64,000 nt of DNA, from positions 62,001 through 126,000 of the forward strand of contig NZ_CP139142.1 of assembly GCF_034059295.1 (NCBI RefSeq), given 5' to 3'. Made by a program: the position numbers and the translations under genes. Below are positions 54,024 through 63,999 of the stretch, in pieces. The notes beneath the pieces were generated by a model, which saw only the letters and a list, made by a program, of their open reading frames with translations, searched no databases and was not told the DNA's origin. How positions within the stretch are numbered: position 1 is the stretch's first letter; each line of letters opens with the position of its first letter. The stretch is from Pseudomonas sp. HR96. GTDB taxonomy: Bacteria > Pseudomonadota > Gammaproteobacteria > Pseudomonadales > Pseudomonadaceae.

Positions 54024-54616
54024 ACCGCCGCCTGCAAATAAACCACCGCGTAAATGGCCACCCAGATCACATCGAGAAAATGCCAGAACAAGGCCAACAC
54101 GCCGAGCCGGAACCGGACCGTCTCATCAAGCCCGAATCGCTTGATCTGGAGCAGCATGACGGTTAGCCATAGGCAGCCTGCGGCTACGTGCAGACCGTGG
54201 GTGGCCACTAGGGCGTAGAACGCAGACAGATAAGCACTGCGTTGCGCAGTGGCCCCTTGGTGGACCATGCCGACGAAGTCGCTGATCTCAAGTGTGAGAA
54301 AAGTCAGGCCCAGGACCAGCGTCAACGATAGCCAGCTGACCAAATAAAGGCGCCGTTCAGGACGAAATTGCAGGTTGAGCACTGCCATGCCCACAGTAAA
54401 GCTGCTGACGAGCAGCACCAGGGTCTCGATCAGTGCAGACTTCAGTTCCAGCACCTCCTTGCCGCCGGGGCTGCCATCAGTGGCATGAAGCAGAGTGGCA
54501 TAGACGGCGAACAGTAAGGCAAAGACCAGACCGTCGCTCATCATGAACAACCAGAAGCCATAGACGCGCGATGAGTTATCTGGAGCGAAGGGCGCCGTCG
54601 CACGAACGTTGGTCAT
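54020..54616 (-). CDS. cyoC: Cytochrome o ubiquinol oxidase subunit III
   Basis: 198 residues with five membrane helices. VYGFWLFMMSDGLVFALLFA and the LVATHGLHVAAGCLWL block are typical of CyoC. Part of the bo3-type proton-pumping quinol oxidase of the inner membrane. ATGA overlaps join it to cyoB before and cyoD after. Confidence 0.93.
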   Translation of the reverse strand: MTNVRATAPFAPDNSSRVYGFWLFMMSDGLVFALLFAVYATLLHATDGSPGGKEVLELKSALIETLVLLVSSFTVGMAVLNLQFRPERRLYLVSWLSLTLVLGLTFLTLEISDFVGMVHQGATAQRSAYLSAFYALVATHGLHVAAGCLWLTVMLLQIKRFGLDETVRFRLGVLALFWHFLDVIWVAIYAVVYLQAAV

Positions 54617-56676
54617 GGCTGCACCTGCGCAAGGCCGAGATTCAGTCGACTGATTTCATCATCCCGGCTAACAGCAACCGACTGCTTAGCCAGGCGAGCG
54701 CCCTCTTCATATTCAAGGCGCAGCGCCTGAGCTTTGATGACGCGATGGGTCTCTCTGACGAAGCTGCGCAGGATCACTGCGGCCAAAATTCCCAACAGAC
54801 CTGCAGACGCTGCCCACCCGATATGCCAGACCAACCCGAAGCAGCAGAGAAACGAAGCGGCGCCAACGATGATCGGCGTGGCACTGTTTTTCGGCAGAAG
54901 AATGTCGGTGAAGGTGTTCACGCCGGGCCAAGTCAAATGATGCTCCTTGAGCCAAGTAAAAGGGTCGCGGTCGTGTATCGCCGGTAGCACCGCATAGTTG
55001 TATTCCGGCGGTGGTGATCGGGTAGACCACTCCAGTGTGCGCCCATCCCAGGGATCGCCCAATTGCACATCCGTACTGTGACGGTCGCGAATGCTGACGT
55101 AGAGCTGCAAGTACAGGCACACCAGCCCCAGGGTCATCAACAATGCACCCAATTCCGCCGTCCACAGCAAGGGGCTGAACTCGGGATTGAACGTGGCTTG
55201 AGAACGGCGCGGCATCCCGGCAGTGCCGAGCACGTAAAGCGGCATGAATGCGAACAGAAAGCCAATACCAAGGCAGCCCGCGGCTACCCGGCCCCAGCGC
55301 TCCGCCAGACGAAAACCGAATGCCTTGGGAAACCAGTAGCTGTAGCCTGCCAACAGACCGAACAGCGTTCCCGGGATCAACATGTTGTGAAAATGCGCAA
55401 CCAGGTACACGGTGTTGTGCACCTGATAATCCACCGGCGGGGCCGAAAGCGTTATGCCGGTCAGACCACCAATCACGAACAGCATCAGGAACATCACGCT
55501 GTAGAGCATCGGCACCGTCAAGCGGATGCGGCCTTGGTACAGGGTCAGCATCCAGTCGTAGATCTTCACCCCTGTGGGGATGCCGATGAGCATGGTGGCG
55601 ATGCCGAAAGCCGCGTTGACGCGGGCGCTCTGGCCCATGGTGAAAAAGTGGTGCAGCCACACCGTGAATGACAGCAGTGTGATTGCCAGTGATGCCCAGA
55701 CAAGAGAGCGATAGCCGTACAGACGCTTGCCGCTGAAGGTGGCAAAGACTTCCGAGAAAATGCCGAAGGACGGCAGGATCAGGATGTACACCTCGGGGTG
55801 CCCGAACAGCCAGAATAGATTGACAAAATTCATCAGGTTGCCGCCATAGCCGTTGCTGAAGAAGTGGAAATCCAGGTAACGATCCAATGCGAGCAACAGC
55901 GTCGCGACGGTCAGCGGCGGCATGGCGAAAATCATTAGGATGCTGGTGCACAGCGCCGTCCAGGAAAACAGCGGCAGCCTGAACCAAGTCATGTCGGGGC
56001 AGCGGTCGCGGTAGAGCGTTACAGCGAAGTTCAGACCGGTCAGGGTGCTGCCGATGGAGCTAAGGGTCAGGGCCCAGATCCAGTAGTCGGGCCCGACACC
56101 CGGTTGGTAAGTCACTTCGGTGTACGGTGGATAGCCGCTCCACCCTCCAGTGGAGAAGCGGCCCAACACTAACGAGGCCATCACGAGCATCGCGCCGGCG
56201 ACTGTTAGCCACAGGCTGACGGCGTTGAGCATCGGAAAGCGCACATCACGTGCGCCGATTTGAAGTGGCATGGCAAAATTGATCAAGCCAGTCAAAAACG
56301 GCATGGCCATGAAAAAGATCATGATGGTGCCGTGGGTGCTGAACAGCTGACTGAAGTGCTCGGGTGGCAGAAAACCGGACGCATTGACGGCCAGAGCCTG
56401 CTGGGTGCGCATCATCAACGCTTCGATGACACCGCGCACCAGCATGACCAATGCCAGCACCACGTACATGATGCCGATGCGCTTGTGGTCCAGACTGGTA
56501 AACCACTCCTTCCATAAGTATGACCACCAGCCTTTGACTGTAATCAAGCCCAGGACAGCCACAGCGGCTAGCACGACCAGCGCTGCTGCCGCGGTTGCGA
56601 CGCCGCTGTAGAACGGCAGAGCGTTGAAATCCAGCCTGCCCAGAAGGGAGTACCAGGCGTTTCCCTGATCAGTCAT
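54613..56676 (-). CDS. cyoB: Cytochrome o ubiquinol oxidase subunit I
   Basis: 687 residues from the ATG at 56676, which overlaps the cyoA stop (ATGA). A longer frame from 56703 is less likely. Fifteen membrane helices. Heme and copper ligands are recognisable: THGTIMIFFMA, WLFGHPEVYILILP (with the His-Tyr crosslink pair), WLHHFFTMG and AHFHNM. Reduces oxygen to water with electrons from ubiquinol and pumps protons. A high-affinity oxidase on a plasmid may extend respiration under changed oxygen or stress. Confidence 0.96.
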   Translation of the reverse strand: MTDQGNAWYSLLGRLDFNALPFYSGVATAAAALVVLAAVAVLGLITVKGWWSYLWKEWFTSLDHKRIGIMYVVLALVMLVRGVIEALMMRTQQALAVNASGFLPPEHFSQLFSTHGTIMIFFMAMPFLTGLINFAMPLQIGARDVRFPMLNAVSLWLTVAGAMLVMASLVLGRFSTGGWSGYPPYTEVTYQPGVGPDYWIWALTLSSIGSTLTGLNFAVTLYRDRCPDMTWFRLPLFSWTALCTSILMIFAMPPLTVATLLLALDRYLDFHFFSNGYGGNLMNFVNLFWLFGHPEVYILILPSFGIFSEVFATFSGKRLYGYRSLVWASLAITLLSFTVWLHHFFTMGQSARVNAAFGIATMLIGIPTGVKIYDWMLTLYQGRIRLTVPMLYSVMFLMLFVIGGLTGITLSAPPVDYQVHNTVYLVAHFHNMLIPGTLFGLLAGYSYWFPKAFGFRLAERWGRVAAGCLGIGFLFAFMPLYVLGTAGMPRRSQATFNPEFSPLLWTAELGALLMTLGLVCLYLQLYVSIRDRHSTDVQLGDPWDGRTLEWSTRSPPPEYNYAVLPAIHDRDPFTWLKEHHLTWPGVNTFTDILLPKNSATPIIVGAASFLCCFGLVWHIGWAASAGLLGILAAVILRSFVRETHRVIKAQALRLEYEEGARLAKQSVAVSRDDEISRLNLGLAQVQP

Positions 56677-57548
56677 TGGGAGGGTCCATGGAGGTCGGAG
56701 CATGAGGGCAAGGCGTTTTTTTGCGAAGCCGCTATCACTGAGGCGAACAGTCCGGCGGGCGCGTCGCGGTACAGCGACGGGCCTTCGGTAGATTGGCGTC
56801 GAGCGAGTTCACGATAGCGGTCGCAATCGAGTGATAACGGCGAGCGGCGGGCGCTGGCGAGCCAGCCTTCAAAGGCTTGGGGTGTAAGTGATCTGACTTC
56901 GAAAGCCTGTTTCTGGAAACCGGCGCCATTAAATTGGGTGTTACGGCCAGTGAAGGTGCCCACCGCGTCAGCTTGCAGGTACTGCTGGGTGTGCATTCCG
57001 GCCATGGCGTAGATCTGCCCCGAAAGCCGGGGTATCAGCAGTGACTGCATCACGCTGGCACTGGTCAGACTCAGGTGCACCGACCGACCTTTGGGGATCG
57101 CTAATTGGTTCAGCGTGGCGACACCCTGATCGGGATAGATGAACAGCCATCTCCAGTCCATTGCGATCACCTGAATTTCAAGCGGCGGTGTGTTACCCGT
57201 GAGGGGATGATACGGGTCAAGTTGATGGGTGCGTTGCCAGGTCAGCACACCCAATACAACCACCACCAGCACGGGTACACCCCAGGTGAGGATTTCCATG
57301 GGCAGCGAGTATTCCCAGCGCGGCCGATAGGGTGCGGTGTCTTGCCCATAGCGGTAGCGCCAGAGCAGCCAGGGCGTGATGATCAGTACGGGCAGTACGA
57401 CCACCAAGGCCAACCCAACGATCCAGAAGAACAGCACACGTTGGCCACTGGCAGTCGGTCCGGCCGGATCGAGAAAGCCTAGGCTGATCGGGGTGCAGCC
57501 GCCGAGGCAGGCGGCGAGCACAATGAACATCGCCCGAGAGCAGTTCAT
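56673..57548 (-). CDS. cyoA: Cytochrome o ubiquinol oxidase subunit II
   Basis: 291 residues. Lipoprotein signal with lipobox LGGC, two membrane helices, then a periplasmic cupredoxin-like domain with AMDWRWLFIYPDQGVATLNQ. The CuA ligands of cytochrome c oxidases are absent, as expected for a quinol oxidase. Joined by ATGA overlaps to the lipoprotein gene upstream and to cyoB downstream. Confidence 0.93.
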   Translation of the reverse strand: MNCSRAMFIVLAACLGGCTPISLGFLDPAGPTASGQRVLFFWIVGLALVVVLPVLIITPWLLWRYRYGQDTAPYRPRWEYSLPMEILTWGVPVLVVVVLGVLTWQRTHQLDPYHPLTGNTPPLEIQVIAMDWRWLFIYPDQGVATLNQLAIPKGRSVHLSLTSASVMQSLLIPRLSGQIYAMAGMHTQQYLQADAVGTFTGRNTQFNGAGFQKQAFEVRSLTPQAFEGWLASARRSPLSLDCDRYRELARRQSTEGPSLYRDAPAGLFASVIAASQKNALPSCSDLHGPSQ

Positions 57549-58027
57549 GAGCGCTGGCCACGTGGTAGCAAATAGGCCACCAGTGCTTTGGTACGGGCAT
57601 TGATGGCCCGCGGTAGCATCACTTCGAAGCCATGAGTGTTTTCGGTGGGGATGGCGAGGATGGCGCTTGGGTCAGAGGTGAAGTTAATCAGCAATGCAAC
57701 TTGAGCCGGCGCTCCCACAACGCCGCGAGCTGCAATCAGGGCATCAGTGACGCTGCGGGTGTAGTGACCTTTCTCATCGCCCGCCACCAGGATCGGTTCG
57801 GAACCAAAACAGGTTTGATACTCTTCGGCAATCGGTCCCACTTTTACGGCGATGGCGGTGGTCCCCGGTAACTGCCGGGCTGCAAACCGGACGCCGGCGT
57901 TATCGGTCCACATCTCGTCGCAATGTTTGACCTGTTCGGTCTGGCAGATGGCCTGGACCTTGTTTTCGTCACTGCCAGGGCCACATGCATTGAGGAGTAG
58001 GGTCAGCAGATTCGTTGAATCTTCCAC
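57545..58027 (-). CDS. Lipoprotein at the head of the cyo operon
   Basis: 160 residues with a short hydrophobic start and possible lipobox LLNAC (residues 11-15). The mature part has four or five cysteines (ICQTEQVKHCDEMWT) and no known domain. Its stop overlaps cyoA (ATGA), so it is the first gene of a five-gene coupled operon. Perhaps an accessory or assembly factor of this oxidase. That is inference from position only. Confidence 0.6.
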   Translation of the reverse strand: MEDSTNLLTLLLNACGPGSDENKVQAICQTEQVKHCDEMWTDNAGVRFAARQLPGTTAIAVKVGPIAEEYQTCFGSEPILVAGDEKGHYTRSVTDALIAARGVVGAPAQVALLINFTSDPSAILAIPTENTHGFEVMLPRAINARTKALVAYLLPRGQRS

Positions 58028-58127
58028 GGATTCTCCAAGCGCGATGCCTTGTTTTAGCGTGATTTTCCTTGAATGGGAGGAGGTACTGCGGTAAATGTTC
58101 AGTCTTTATTCCATATCGCGCCATGTA

Positions 58128-58530
58128 AGCACCACCATGGGGGCAATTGGCGGCCGTCGATCTGCGCACCCGTTCGCTGGTCTGGAAGCATGATGTGGGT
58201 ACCACCCGTGACATGGGCACGCTGGGCCTGCACTACAACCTGCCGCTGCCCACCGGCATCCTCAATATTGGCGGCAACATCACCACCCGCTCCGGACTGA
58301 TCTTCATGGGCGCTACCGCCGATGACTATCTGCGCGCGTTTGATGCCAGCAATGGCAAGGAGATCTGGCGCACTCGGCTTCCAGCGGGTGGCCAGGCTAC
58401 GCCCATGACATATTTGGGCAAAGATGGTCGTCAATATGTGGTGATAGTCGCCGGCGGTCATGGTGGTTTGCAAACGCGGTCGGGCGACTACGTCGAAGCT
58501 TTCGCTTTGCCCTCCGATCATGCTCGATGA
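58128..58530 (+). pseudogene. PQQ glucose dehydrogenase, C-terminal fragment
   Basis: About 130 residues that match the end of membrane-bound PQQ-dependent glucose dehydrogenase (LGLHYNLPLPTG, GGNITTRSGLIFMGATADDY, LRAFDASNGKEIWRTRLPAG, GGQATPMTYL). The full enzyme has nearly 800 residues with five membrane helices. The 5' part is missing and an in-frame TAA precedes the fragment at 58125-58127. An ATG at 58147 could give a short product, but it lacks a complete propeller. Confidence 0.8.
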
Positions 58531-58784
58531 GTGACAAAACTTCGGAGATAGAGAGGTAAGGGGGAGCATATGAATAATGCAGATGCAGTGCACAGGCCGA
58601 CGAGATCGTGATGTTGTTTGCTGACTGGATGACCGGCTCATACAGGTATCGTCGCCGTACCGCAGGATTCTAATATTCACCTTCAGCGACCTGCTGTGGA
58701 CCGCTTGAGGTTATCTTAAATCCTCACTGATTTGGTTAGTCTGCTTGTCTGAATCGTGTCGAACGTCATTAGGAATCGCCTTAG
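58531..58784. other. Intergenic, nothing seen
   Basis: About 250 bp between the dehydrogenase fragment and the ClC gene. It should include the ClC promoter. No repeat or gene is supported. Confidence 0.35.
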
Positions 58785-60122
58785 GTGATCAAACCGATAA
58801 CATTGCTACGCCGTCGTTTAGCGTCCATGCGCTGGCGCACTCGCGTCACTCTTTGGGCCGCTGCCACTGTTGCTGGGCTGATGGTGGTGATGTTCGCCCG
58901 ACTGGCCGACATCGCCTTGGCGCAATTCGCTGAACAGACCGCCGAGCGACCTTGGTTGCCATTCATCTATACCCCTCTGGTGGGGATGCTGGTGGTGTGG
59001 CTGACTACGCGCTTCTTCATCGGTGCTCAGGGCAGCGGAATTCCGCAAGTAATCGCGGCAACGCGCTTGGTTCATCAAGGTAAGCCTATCGAAAAACTGG
59101 TTTCAGTGCGTATTGCTTTCGCCAAGATCAGCCTTGGCACACTGGCGCTGACCGGCGGCTTTTCAGCAGGCCGTGAGGGGCCTTCGGTGCAGGTTGCAGC
59201 GTCCATCATGCATTACTTCCATCGCTTTCTTCCCAACGCGCGCATCGTGCGAGTCGAGGATCTGATTCTGGCCGGCGGCGCGGCCGGCATTGCCGCTGCG
59301 TTCAACACGCCGCTGGCAGGCATAGCCTTCGCGGTGGAGGAACTGGGCCGCAAACTGGAAACCCGCACCAGCGGTGTGCTGCTCAGCACCATCATTCTCT
59401 CGGGGATGGTCGCCATTGCCTTGCAGGGTAATTACAACTACTTCGGCCATTTCGATGTTCAGTACGTCAGTCTCGATATCATTGCCCCTGCTTTGGCGAT
59501 CGGGATCGGCTGTGGCCTGCTGGGCGGACTATTCAGCCGAATGCTGTTATGGCCGCAGCGACATAGCCGGTTCGTTTTATGGGAATGGCGCCGCCTGCAT
59601 CCAGTGTGGTTCGCAGGCATCTGCGGGTTGATCGTGGCAATCCTGGGCTGGCTCAGCGGCGGGATGTCATTCGGCAGTGGCTACGGCATTACTTCCCAAG
59701 TGATCGCCTCCGATATGGGTCTGCCGTGGCACGCGCCAATCACGCGTTTTGTAGCAACGGTCGTGACTTATTTTTCAGGCATTCCGGGCGGTATCTTCGC
59801 GCCGTCACTGGCGGTAGGGGCTGCTGTGGGCAGTAACGTTGCTGACCTTTTCCATATGGCGGCGCAGCCCATTATCGCCCTGTGCATGGTTGGTTTTCTT
59901 GCCGCGGTCACACAGTCGCCTATCACCTCGGCGATCATCGTCATGGAGATGATCGATAGTCATGGCTTGGTGATCAGCCTTATGGCCGTAGCCCTCATTG
60001 CCAAAGCCGTCAGCTCAAGAATGGGGCCAGAGCTATACCAGCAGCTGGCGCGCAGCTTTCAAGAATCTGCCCCGCAGATTTCAGATCGTCAGGCTTTACA
60101 GGGTCAGCGTCCTGACCAGTGA
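58785..60122 (+). CDS. ClC-family chloride channel or chloride/proton antiporter
   Basis: 445 residues, ten or more membrane helices. The canonical chloride filter is present: GSGIP near 83-87, GREGPSVQ near 128-135 with the gating Glu, and GGIFAPSLAVGA. This separates it from the fluoride type at 18392. Exports or exchanges chloride in acid or osmotic stress. Its 3' end overlaps the DUF2254 gene on the other strand by 27 bp. Starts GTG, with ribosome-binding site weak. Confidence 0.93.
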   Translation: MIKPITLLRRRLASMRWRTRVTLWAAATVAGLMVVMFARLADIALAQFAEQTAERPWLPFIYTPLVGMLVVWLTTRFFIGAQGSGIPQVIAATRLVHQGKPIEKLVSVRIAFAKISLGTLALTGGFSAGREGPSVQVAASIMHYFHRFLPNARIVRVEDLILAGGAAGIAAAFNTPLAGIAFAVEELGRKLETRTSGVLLSTIILSGMVAIALQGNYNYFGHFDVQYVSLDIIAPALAIGIGCGLLGGLFSRMLLWPQRHSRFVLWEWRRLHPVWFAGICGLIVAILGWLSGGMSFGSGYGITSQVIASDMGLPWHAPITRFVATVVTYFSGIPGGIFAPSLAVGAAVGSNVADLFHMAAQPIIALCMVGFLAAVTQSPITSAIIVMEMIDSHGLVISLMAVALIAKAVSSRMGPELYQQLARSFQESAPQISDRQALQGQRPDQ

Positions 60123-61373
60123 GGAGAGCTGGTCTCTCTCATATTGCAGTAGTAACGTGGCATTCGCACGGTTGAGTAGCAGGTCCGCGTGCTTGATGCA
60201 GACCTGTCGGAAAAGCATCGGGTTTATCTGGGAAAGACTGATAAGAGCCTTGAGAAGACGGACATTGACTTCCAGCAAGCTGGCACCGTCTCTGCTGATC
60301 GGCGAAAAAAAATCATTAAACAGATCTTCGACCGTCAAGCCTCGCAGATAGACCAAATCACATCCTGGATCGGGCTTGGATGAGGAGATCTGCGGTTTAC
60401 CCCAGCAGGTCAATGTTCTGACTCCTCGTCCTATGACATCGATAGCCGTCCCCGGGTCATTGACTGCCGGGGACAAGGCGCGAGACGCAATTTCCGAAAG
60501 AACAGAGAGTCCAAACCGTGGGTCGTGCTCAAACGTCCTCCTGACATCGATAGTTAGCGCTGCCAGGATCTTATCTGCGGCCAAGATCCCTTCATCGATT
60601 CTCTCCCGGTCTAGCGCTACGATATGGGCCAAAGGCATCCCCACATGGACAAAACTCCCCGGAAGAATCTCCAGATAAAGTCGGACATGGTGCTCCTTGG
60701 CGACAAGGCCTAATGCCTTTACATCGATATGCTGAACATACCCCGTTTGCCCACTGGTTAACCTTTGTGAAGACGGGGGAAGTACAAGATCCGGCGGGTA
60801 ACCTGCGCCGCCCAGATAAGGCCACTTCACTCGCTGACTGACAGCCGCCATCGTGGCTTTTTCTACTCGGTCAATGGTCTCGCCTACCCTGCCGAGTTTG
60901 GATAAGTGATCGATCCAACGCAGCAAGGTATAAACGATGAGGATTACCACCGCGATAATTACCGCGAACAGCAGCACTCGACCCTGGGTTCCGTAAGCCC
61001 CTGTGCTCAAAGCAATAATGCCCACCAGACTAAACAGAAATGAGCCGATGAACGTGGCGAGTGCATTTTGCGTAGTGGTGTCCTCCATGACCAGGGTAGT
61101 CGCACGAGGAGTCACCGCGCTGCTGGCAGCACTGTACGCGCTGACCATGGTGCTCAAAGAAAACGTGGTCACCGCGAGCATGCTCGATGCAATGATCCCA
61201 AGAATTTTGTCAACCGCGTCAGCGCCGATACGGGCCGGCAAGGATTCAGGGATGAAGTCCTTGAAGACCACCGCAAGCAATGCCGTGGCAACCCCAAGCA
61301 GCGAGAATAGGGACGCTCTGAACCACAGCCGCTTAGAGAGTTGATTCGTGACCCAACGCCAACGCGCAATCAT
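60096..61373 (-). CDS. DUF2254 membrane protein
   Basis: 425 residues. Four membrane helices in the first 160 residues, then a soluble domain with GYVQHIDVKALG, RAFEHDPRFGLSVL-like (RTFEHDPRFGLSVL) and SRALSPAVNDPGTA blocks, all typical of DUF2254. Function unproven. It forms a convergent overlap with the ClC gene and is divergent from nhaA, so the three together look like an ion-homeostasis island. Confidence 0.92.
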   Translation of the reverse strand: MIARWRWVTNQLSKRLWFRASLFSLLGVATALLAVVFKDFIPESLPARIGADAVDKILGIIASSMLAVTTFSLSTMVSAYSAASSAVTPRATTLVMEDTTTQNALATFIGSFLFSLVGIIALSTGAYGTQGRVLLFAVIIAVVILIVYTLLRWIDHLSKLGRVGETIDRVEKATMAAVSQRVKWPYLGGAGYPPDLVLPPSSQRLTSGQTGYVQHIDVKALGLVAKEHHVRLYLEILPGSFVHVGMPLAHIVALDRERIDEGILAADKILAALTIDVRRTFEHDPRFGLSVLSEIASRALSPAVNDPGTAIDVIGRGVRTLTCWGKPQISSSKPDPGCDLVYLRGLTVEDLFNDFFSPISRDGASLLEVNVRLLKALISLSQINPMLFRQVCIKHADLLLNRANATLLLQYERDQLSSLVRTLTL

Positions 61374-61557
61374 GTGAGTACCTTAGGTGGCTACCGCAGA
61401 TTGAGTGGTTGATGAGGTAGAAGTTTCCCCATGCGATGGAGATGACAGTTTGCATCTTCAATGCCAGGTGCCTATCATCGCCGCGGGTGCGCTGCTGCAT
61501 TCAGCACAGGGCAGGTTAAAGCTGATACGTTGGTCGGGCCGCTAACGGAGAGCACCC
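61374..61557. other. Divergent promoter region of DUF2254 gene and nhaA
   Basis: 184 bp between two divergent genes. Both promoters must lie here. I cannot pick out individual boxes with confidence. Confidence 0.4.
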
Positions 61558-62895
61558 GTGTCCGATAATAAAACGGCGTCCACTTCTATTCCCCGCCCTC
61601 AAATTCTCACCGAACGTGCGCTGTCGGCACTGGAGCGGTTCTCGCACATCGAAGCCGTCAGCGGCATTGTCCTACTGCTGGCCGCAATGACTGCACTGAT
61701 ATGGGCGAACAGCCCTGTCGCCGAATCTTACGAGCATTTTTGGAATACCCAAGTCACGCTAGGACTGGGCGATTTCACGGTTTCTCGTTCTTTGCATTTT
61801 CTGGTTAACGACGGATTGATGACCATTTTCTTCCTTGTCGTTGGTGCGGAAATACGTCAGGAAATCAAAGACGGTGCGCTAGCCAACATGAAGCTGGCCA
61901 CCCTGCCGCTTGGTGCCGCACTGGGCGGCGTAATGGTACCGGCCATTATCTACACGCTGCTCAACCACGGTACTCAAGCCAGTACGGGTTGGGCTGTCCC
62001 CACCGCTACAGACATTGCATTCGCGGTCGGCGTACTCGCCTTGCTGGGTAAATCCATTCCAGCAGGCGTGCGGATTTTGCTTTTGGCGTTGGCAATCATT
62101 GATGACATTGTCGCCATCCTCATCATTGCAATGTTCTATACGGCCAGCCTGGATTACCTCGGCCTAGTCATAGCCGCAGGCGGACTTTTGCTTGTGCTGC
62201 TGTTTCAACGGATGGGCATCGGTAAGGCCTACGCCTACCTATTGCCCGGAGCAATCATCTGGTTTGGCCTGTTGAAAACGGGAGTGCACCCCACCCTGGC
62301 TGGCGTCATTCTTGGGCTAATGGCGCCGGTAAACTCCAAGCCTTCCCATGAGCGCCCACTGGACACTATCGGGCGTACTTTCCATGAACTCATGGACCGC
62401 TTTCATCAAGCGGGAGACAACCCGGAGGCTGTCACCAAACCTTTAAAGCAGCTACGTCACGCCCAACGGGAGGTATTGCCACCGGTGCAGCGTATACAAG
62501 TGGGCCTGCACCCTTGGGTGGCGTATGGTGTCATGCCGCTGTTTGCCTTGGCGAATGCAGGGGTAGGCCTTGCGGGTGCCGATCTGGATAAAGCTTTGTC
62601 GCACAGCGTCTTCGTGGGAGTAATGCTGGCGTTGGTGCTGGGTAAGCCGCTCGGAGTCATCTTGGCCAGCATGGCGTTGGTCAAGCTCAATATCTGTGAG
62701 TTACCGGATGGTGTGACCTGGAAGGGCGTGGGATTGGTGGGGCTGTTAGCAGGGATCGGGTTCACGATGTCCATATTCATCGCTTCGCTCGCGTTTTCCG
62801 ACCCAGCCCTGCTGTCATCCGCTAAACTCAGTGTTCTTGCCGCCTCCTCAGTCGCAGCTGTAATTGGCTTGCTCTGGGGAAAGATTAAGTTTTGA
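61558..62895 (+). CDS. nhaA: Na+/H+ antiporter NhaA
   Basis: 445 residues, twelve membrane helices. The conserved acidic pair lies in IIDDIVAIL (helix V), with [13 protein letters not shown] in helix IV, as in NhaA. It expels sodium in exchange for protons and supports growth at high salt or pH. GTG start with GGAGAG upstream. The C-terminal cytosolic tail is short. Complete and likely functional. Confidence 0.95.
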   Translation: MSDNKTASTSIPRPQILTERALSALERFSHIEAVSGIVLLLAAMTALIWANSPVAESYEHFWNTQVTLGLGDFTVSRSLHFLVNDGLMTIFFLVVGAEIRQEIKDGALANMKLATLPLGAALGGVMVPAIIYTLLNHGTQASTGWAVPTATDIAFAVGVLALLGKSIPAGVRILLLALAIIDDIVAILIIAMFYTASLDYLGLVIAAGGLLLVLLFQRMGIGKAYAYLLPGAIIWFGLLKTGVHPTLAGVILGLMAPVNSKPSHERPLDTIGRTFHELMDRFHQAGDNPEAVTKPLKQLRHAQREVLPPVQRIQVGLHPWVAYGVMPLFALANAGVGLAGADLDKALSHSVFVGVMLALVLGKPLGVILASMALVKLNICELPDGVTWKGVGLVGLLAGIGFTMSIFIASLAFSDPALLSSAKLSVLAASSVAAVIGLLWGKIKF

Positions 62896-63159
62896 GTCGT
62901 GATGACAGCGTACGACCATCGCTCTTTGGTAGCCGGCCTCCGCTTTTTGGATGTTGATCCCATAGCAATGGCTGATCATGTTGGACATTGCTGAAATTTG
63001 AAAGTAAAGCCTGTTCGAACTCCGTTAGGCACCACCGGATAGCGAATGAATTTCGGTATTTTGTATCGGAGTTCAATCCACGCTGAAACCATCCAAGCGA
63101 CGTGCGTATTGCCTCGTAGATAATTGATCCAAACTTTGGACTGTCGATAATCTGCAAAT
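62896..63159. other. Intergenic, nothing seen
   Basis: About 260 bp after nhaA without a supported gene. No T-rich terminator of good quality was found. Confidence 0.35.
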
Positions 63160-63410
63160 GGAATTGCTATTACTGTTTTTCGATAAGCGCTTTGGCATTC
63201 TGTCCGAGAGGCGGCGGGCTGAACAGAAATCCTCGGACATAGGGGTAACCAAGGGGTTTTAATCGATGCAACTGCCTCTAGGTTTCCACCCCTTGGGCTA
63301 CAATGGCAAGGTCCAACGCCTAGCCGAGCGAGAAAATGCTTTTCACGATCGCACCGGTTCGCTCATGACTTCGGAGCATGTTAGCCAAGAAAGCAAGTGA
63401 CAAACGCTCC
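63160..63410 (-). pseudogene. EAL-domain protein, C-terminal remnant
   Basis: The minus strand reads MLRSHERTGAIVKSIFSLG, then in other frames ALDLAIVAQGVET, LKPLGYPYVRGFLFSPP and a C-terminal NAKALIEKQ. This is the last third of a cyclic-di-GMP phosphodiesterase (usual form AEGVET and QGYLF). The active-site Glu-Ala-Leu region is missing and there are at least two shifts. Confidence 0.65.
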
Positions 63411-63744
63411 CCAAAGGAATCCGTGTTGAACAGGTTTTTTAGGTCAGGAGCGATTGGAAAATCTTTCCTGAATTTCTGAGTGTCGGTCACCGTCCACACC
63501 TTGTTGCCAGACGACGCCCCCATGCAGTGTACTTCGGCAAAGAGGCCGCTACGCGTAGCGGAGGGTAGTGGTATGGCGGTCGGGGCCGCCCCGGGGGGGA
63601 GCTGATTTACCATAACACCCGTTATTTGCACGTGGTTTTGCGCGCGGATGCAATTCTCCATCAGAGCAAACTGAGTGAGCAGATCCGGCGCAAGGTAACG
63701 ATGAGCAGTGCTACACTTCGGCTTTGGCCATGCGCAGCACCGTA
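63411..63744. other. Region with no clear gene
   Basis: A minus-strand frame runs through it into the EAL remnant, but the part upstream of about 63410 does not look like an EAL protein. No other feature is supported. Confidence 0.35.
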
Positions 63745-63999
63745 TTAGCTTACGATTGGTGTTGCCATGAGCCTGCGAGCCCTGGCAATGGCATCATCGA
63801 TGTCTTGTAGACTGTAGGGTTTTCGAAGCATGACGCTACGATCCAGGCCTTCTTCTTGGTCTGCGCCCGACGCAAAAACAATCGCAAGCTGCCCAAATCG
63901 ACCGCGTGCCTTGTCTGCTAAAGTTTCCCCTGACATTTCTCCCAGCTTGATATCGGTCACCAAAACGTCGGTATTCGCCGTGATCAAACGTAGCGCCTC
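63745..63999 (-). CDS. Response regulator receiver, cut by the window edge
   Basis: The last 84 residues or so of a receiver domain: phosphoacceptor in VLVTDIKLGEMSG, the T/S switch as VFASGAD and the lysine-proline in MLRKPYSL. It ends shortly after the domain, so it is a single-domain regulator or the receiver end of a hybrid kinase. The N-terminal part lies beyond 64000. Confidence 0.8.
   Translation of the reverse strand, partial: EALRLITANTDVLVTDIKLGEMSGETLADKARGRFGQLAIVFASGADQEEGLDRSVMLRKPYSLQDIDDAIARARRLMATPIVS

Noticed and set aside
54713-55987. 424-codon minus-strand frame inside cyoB
   Set aside because: Out-of-frame shadow of cyoB, whose heme and copper ligands are all in the other frame.
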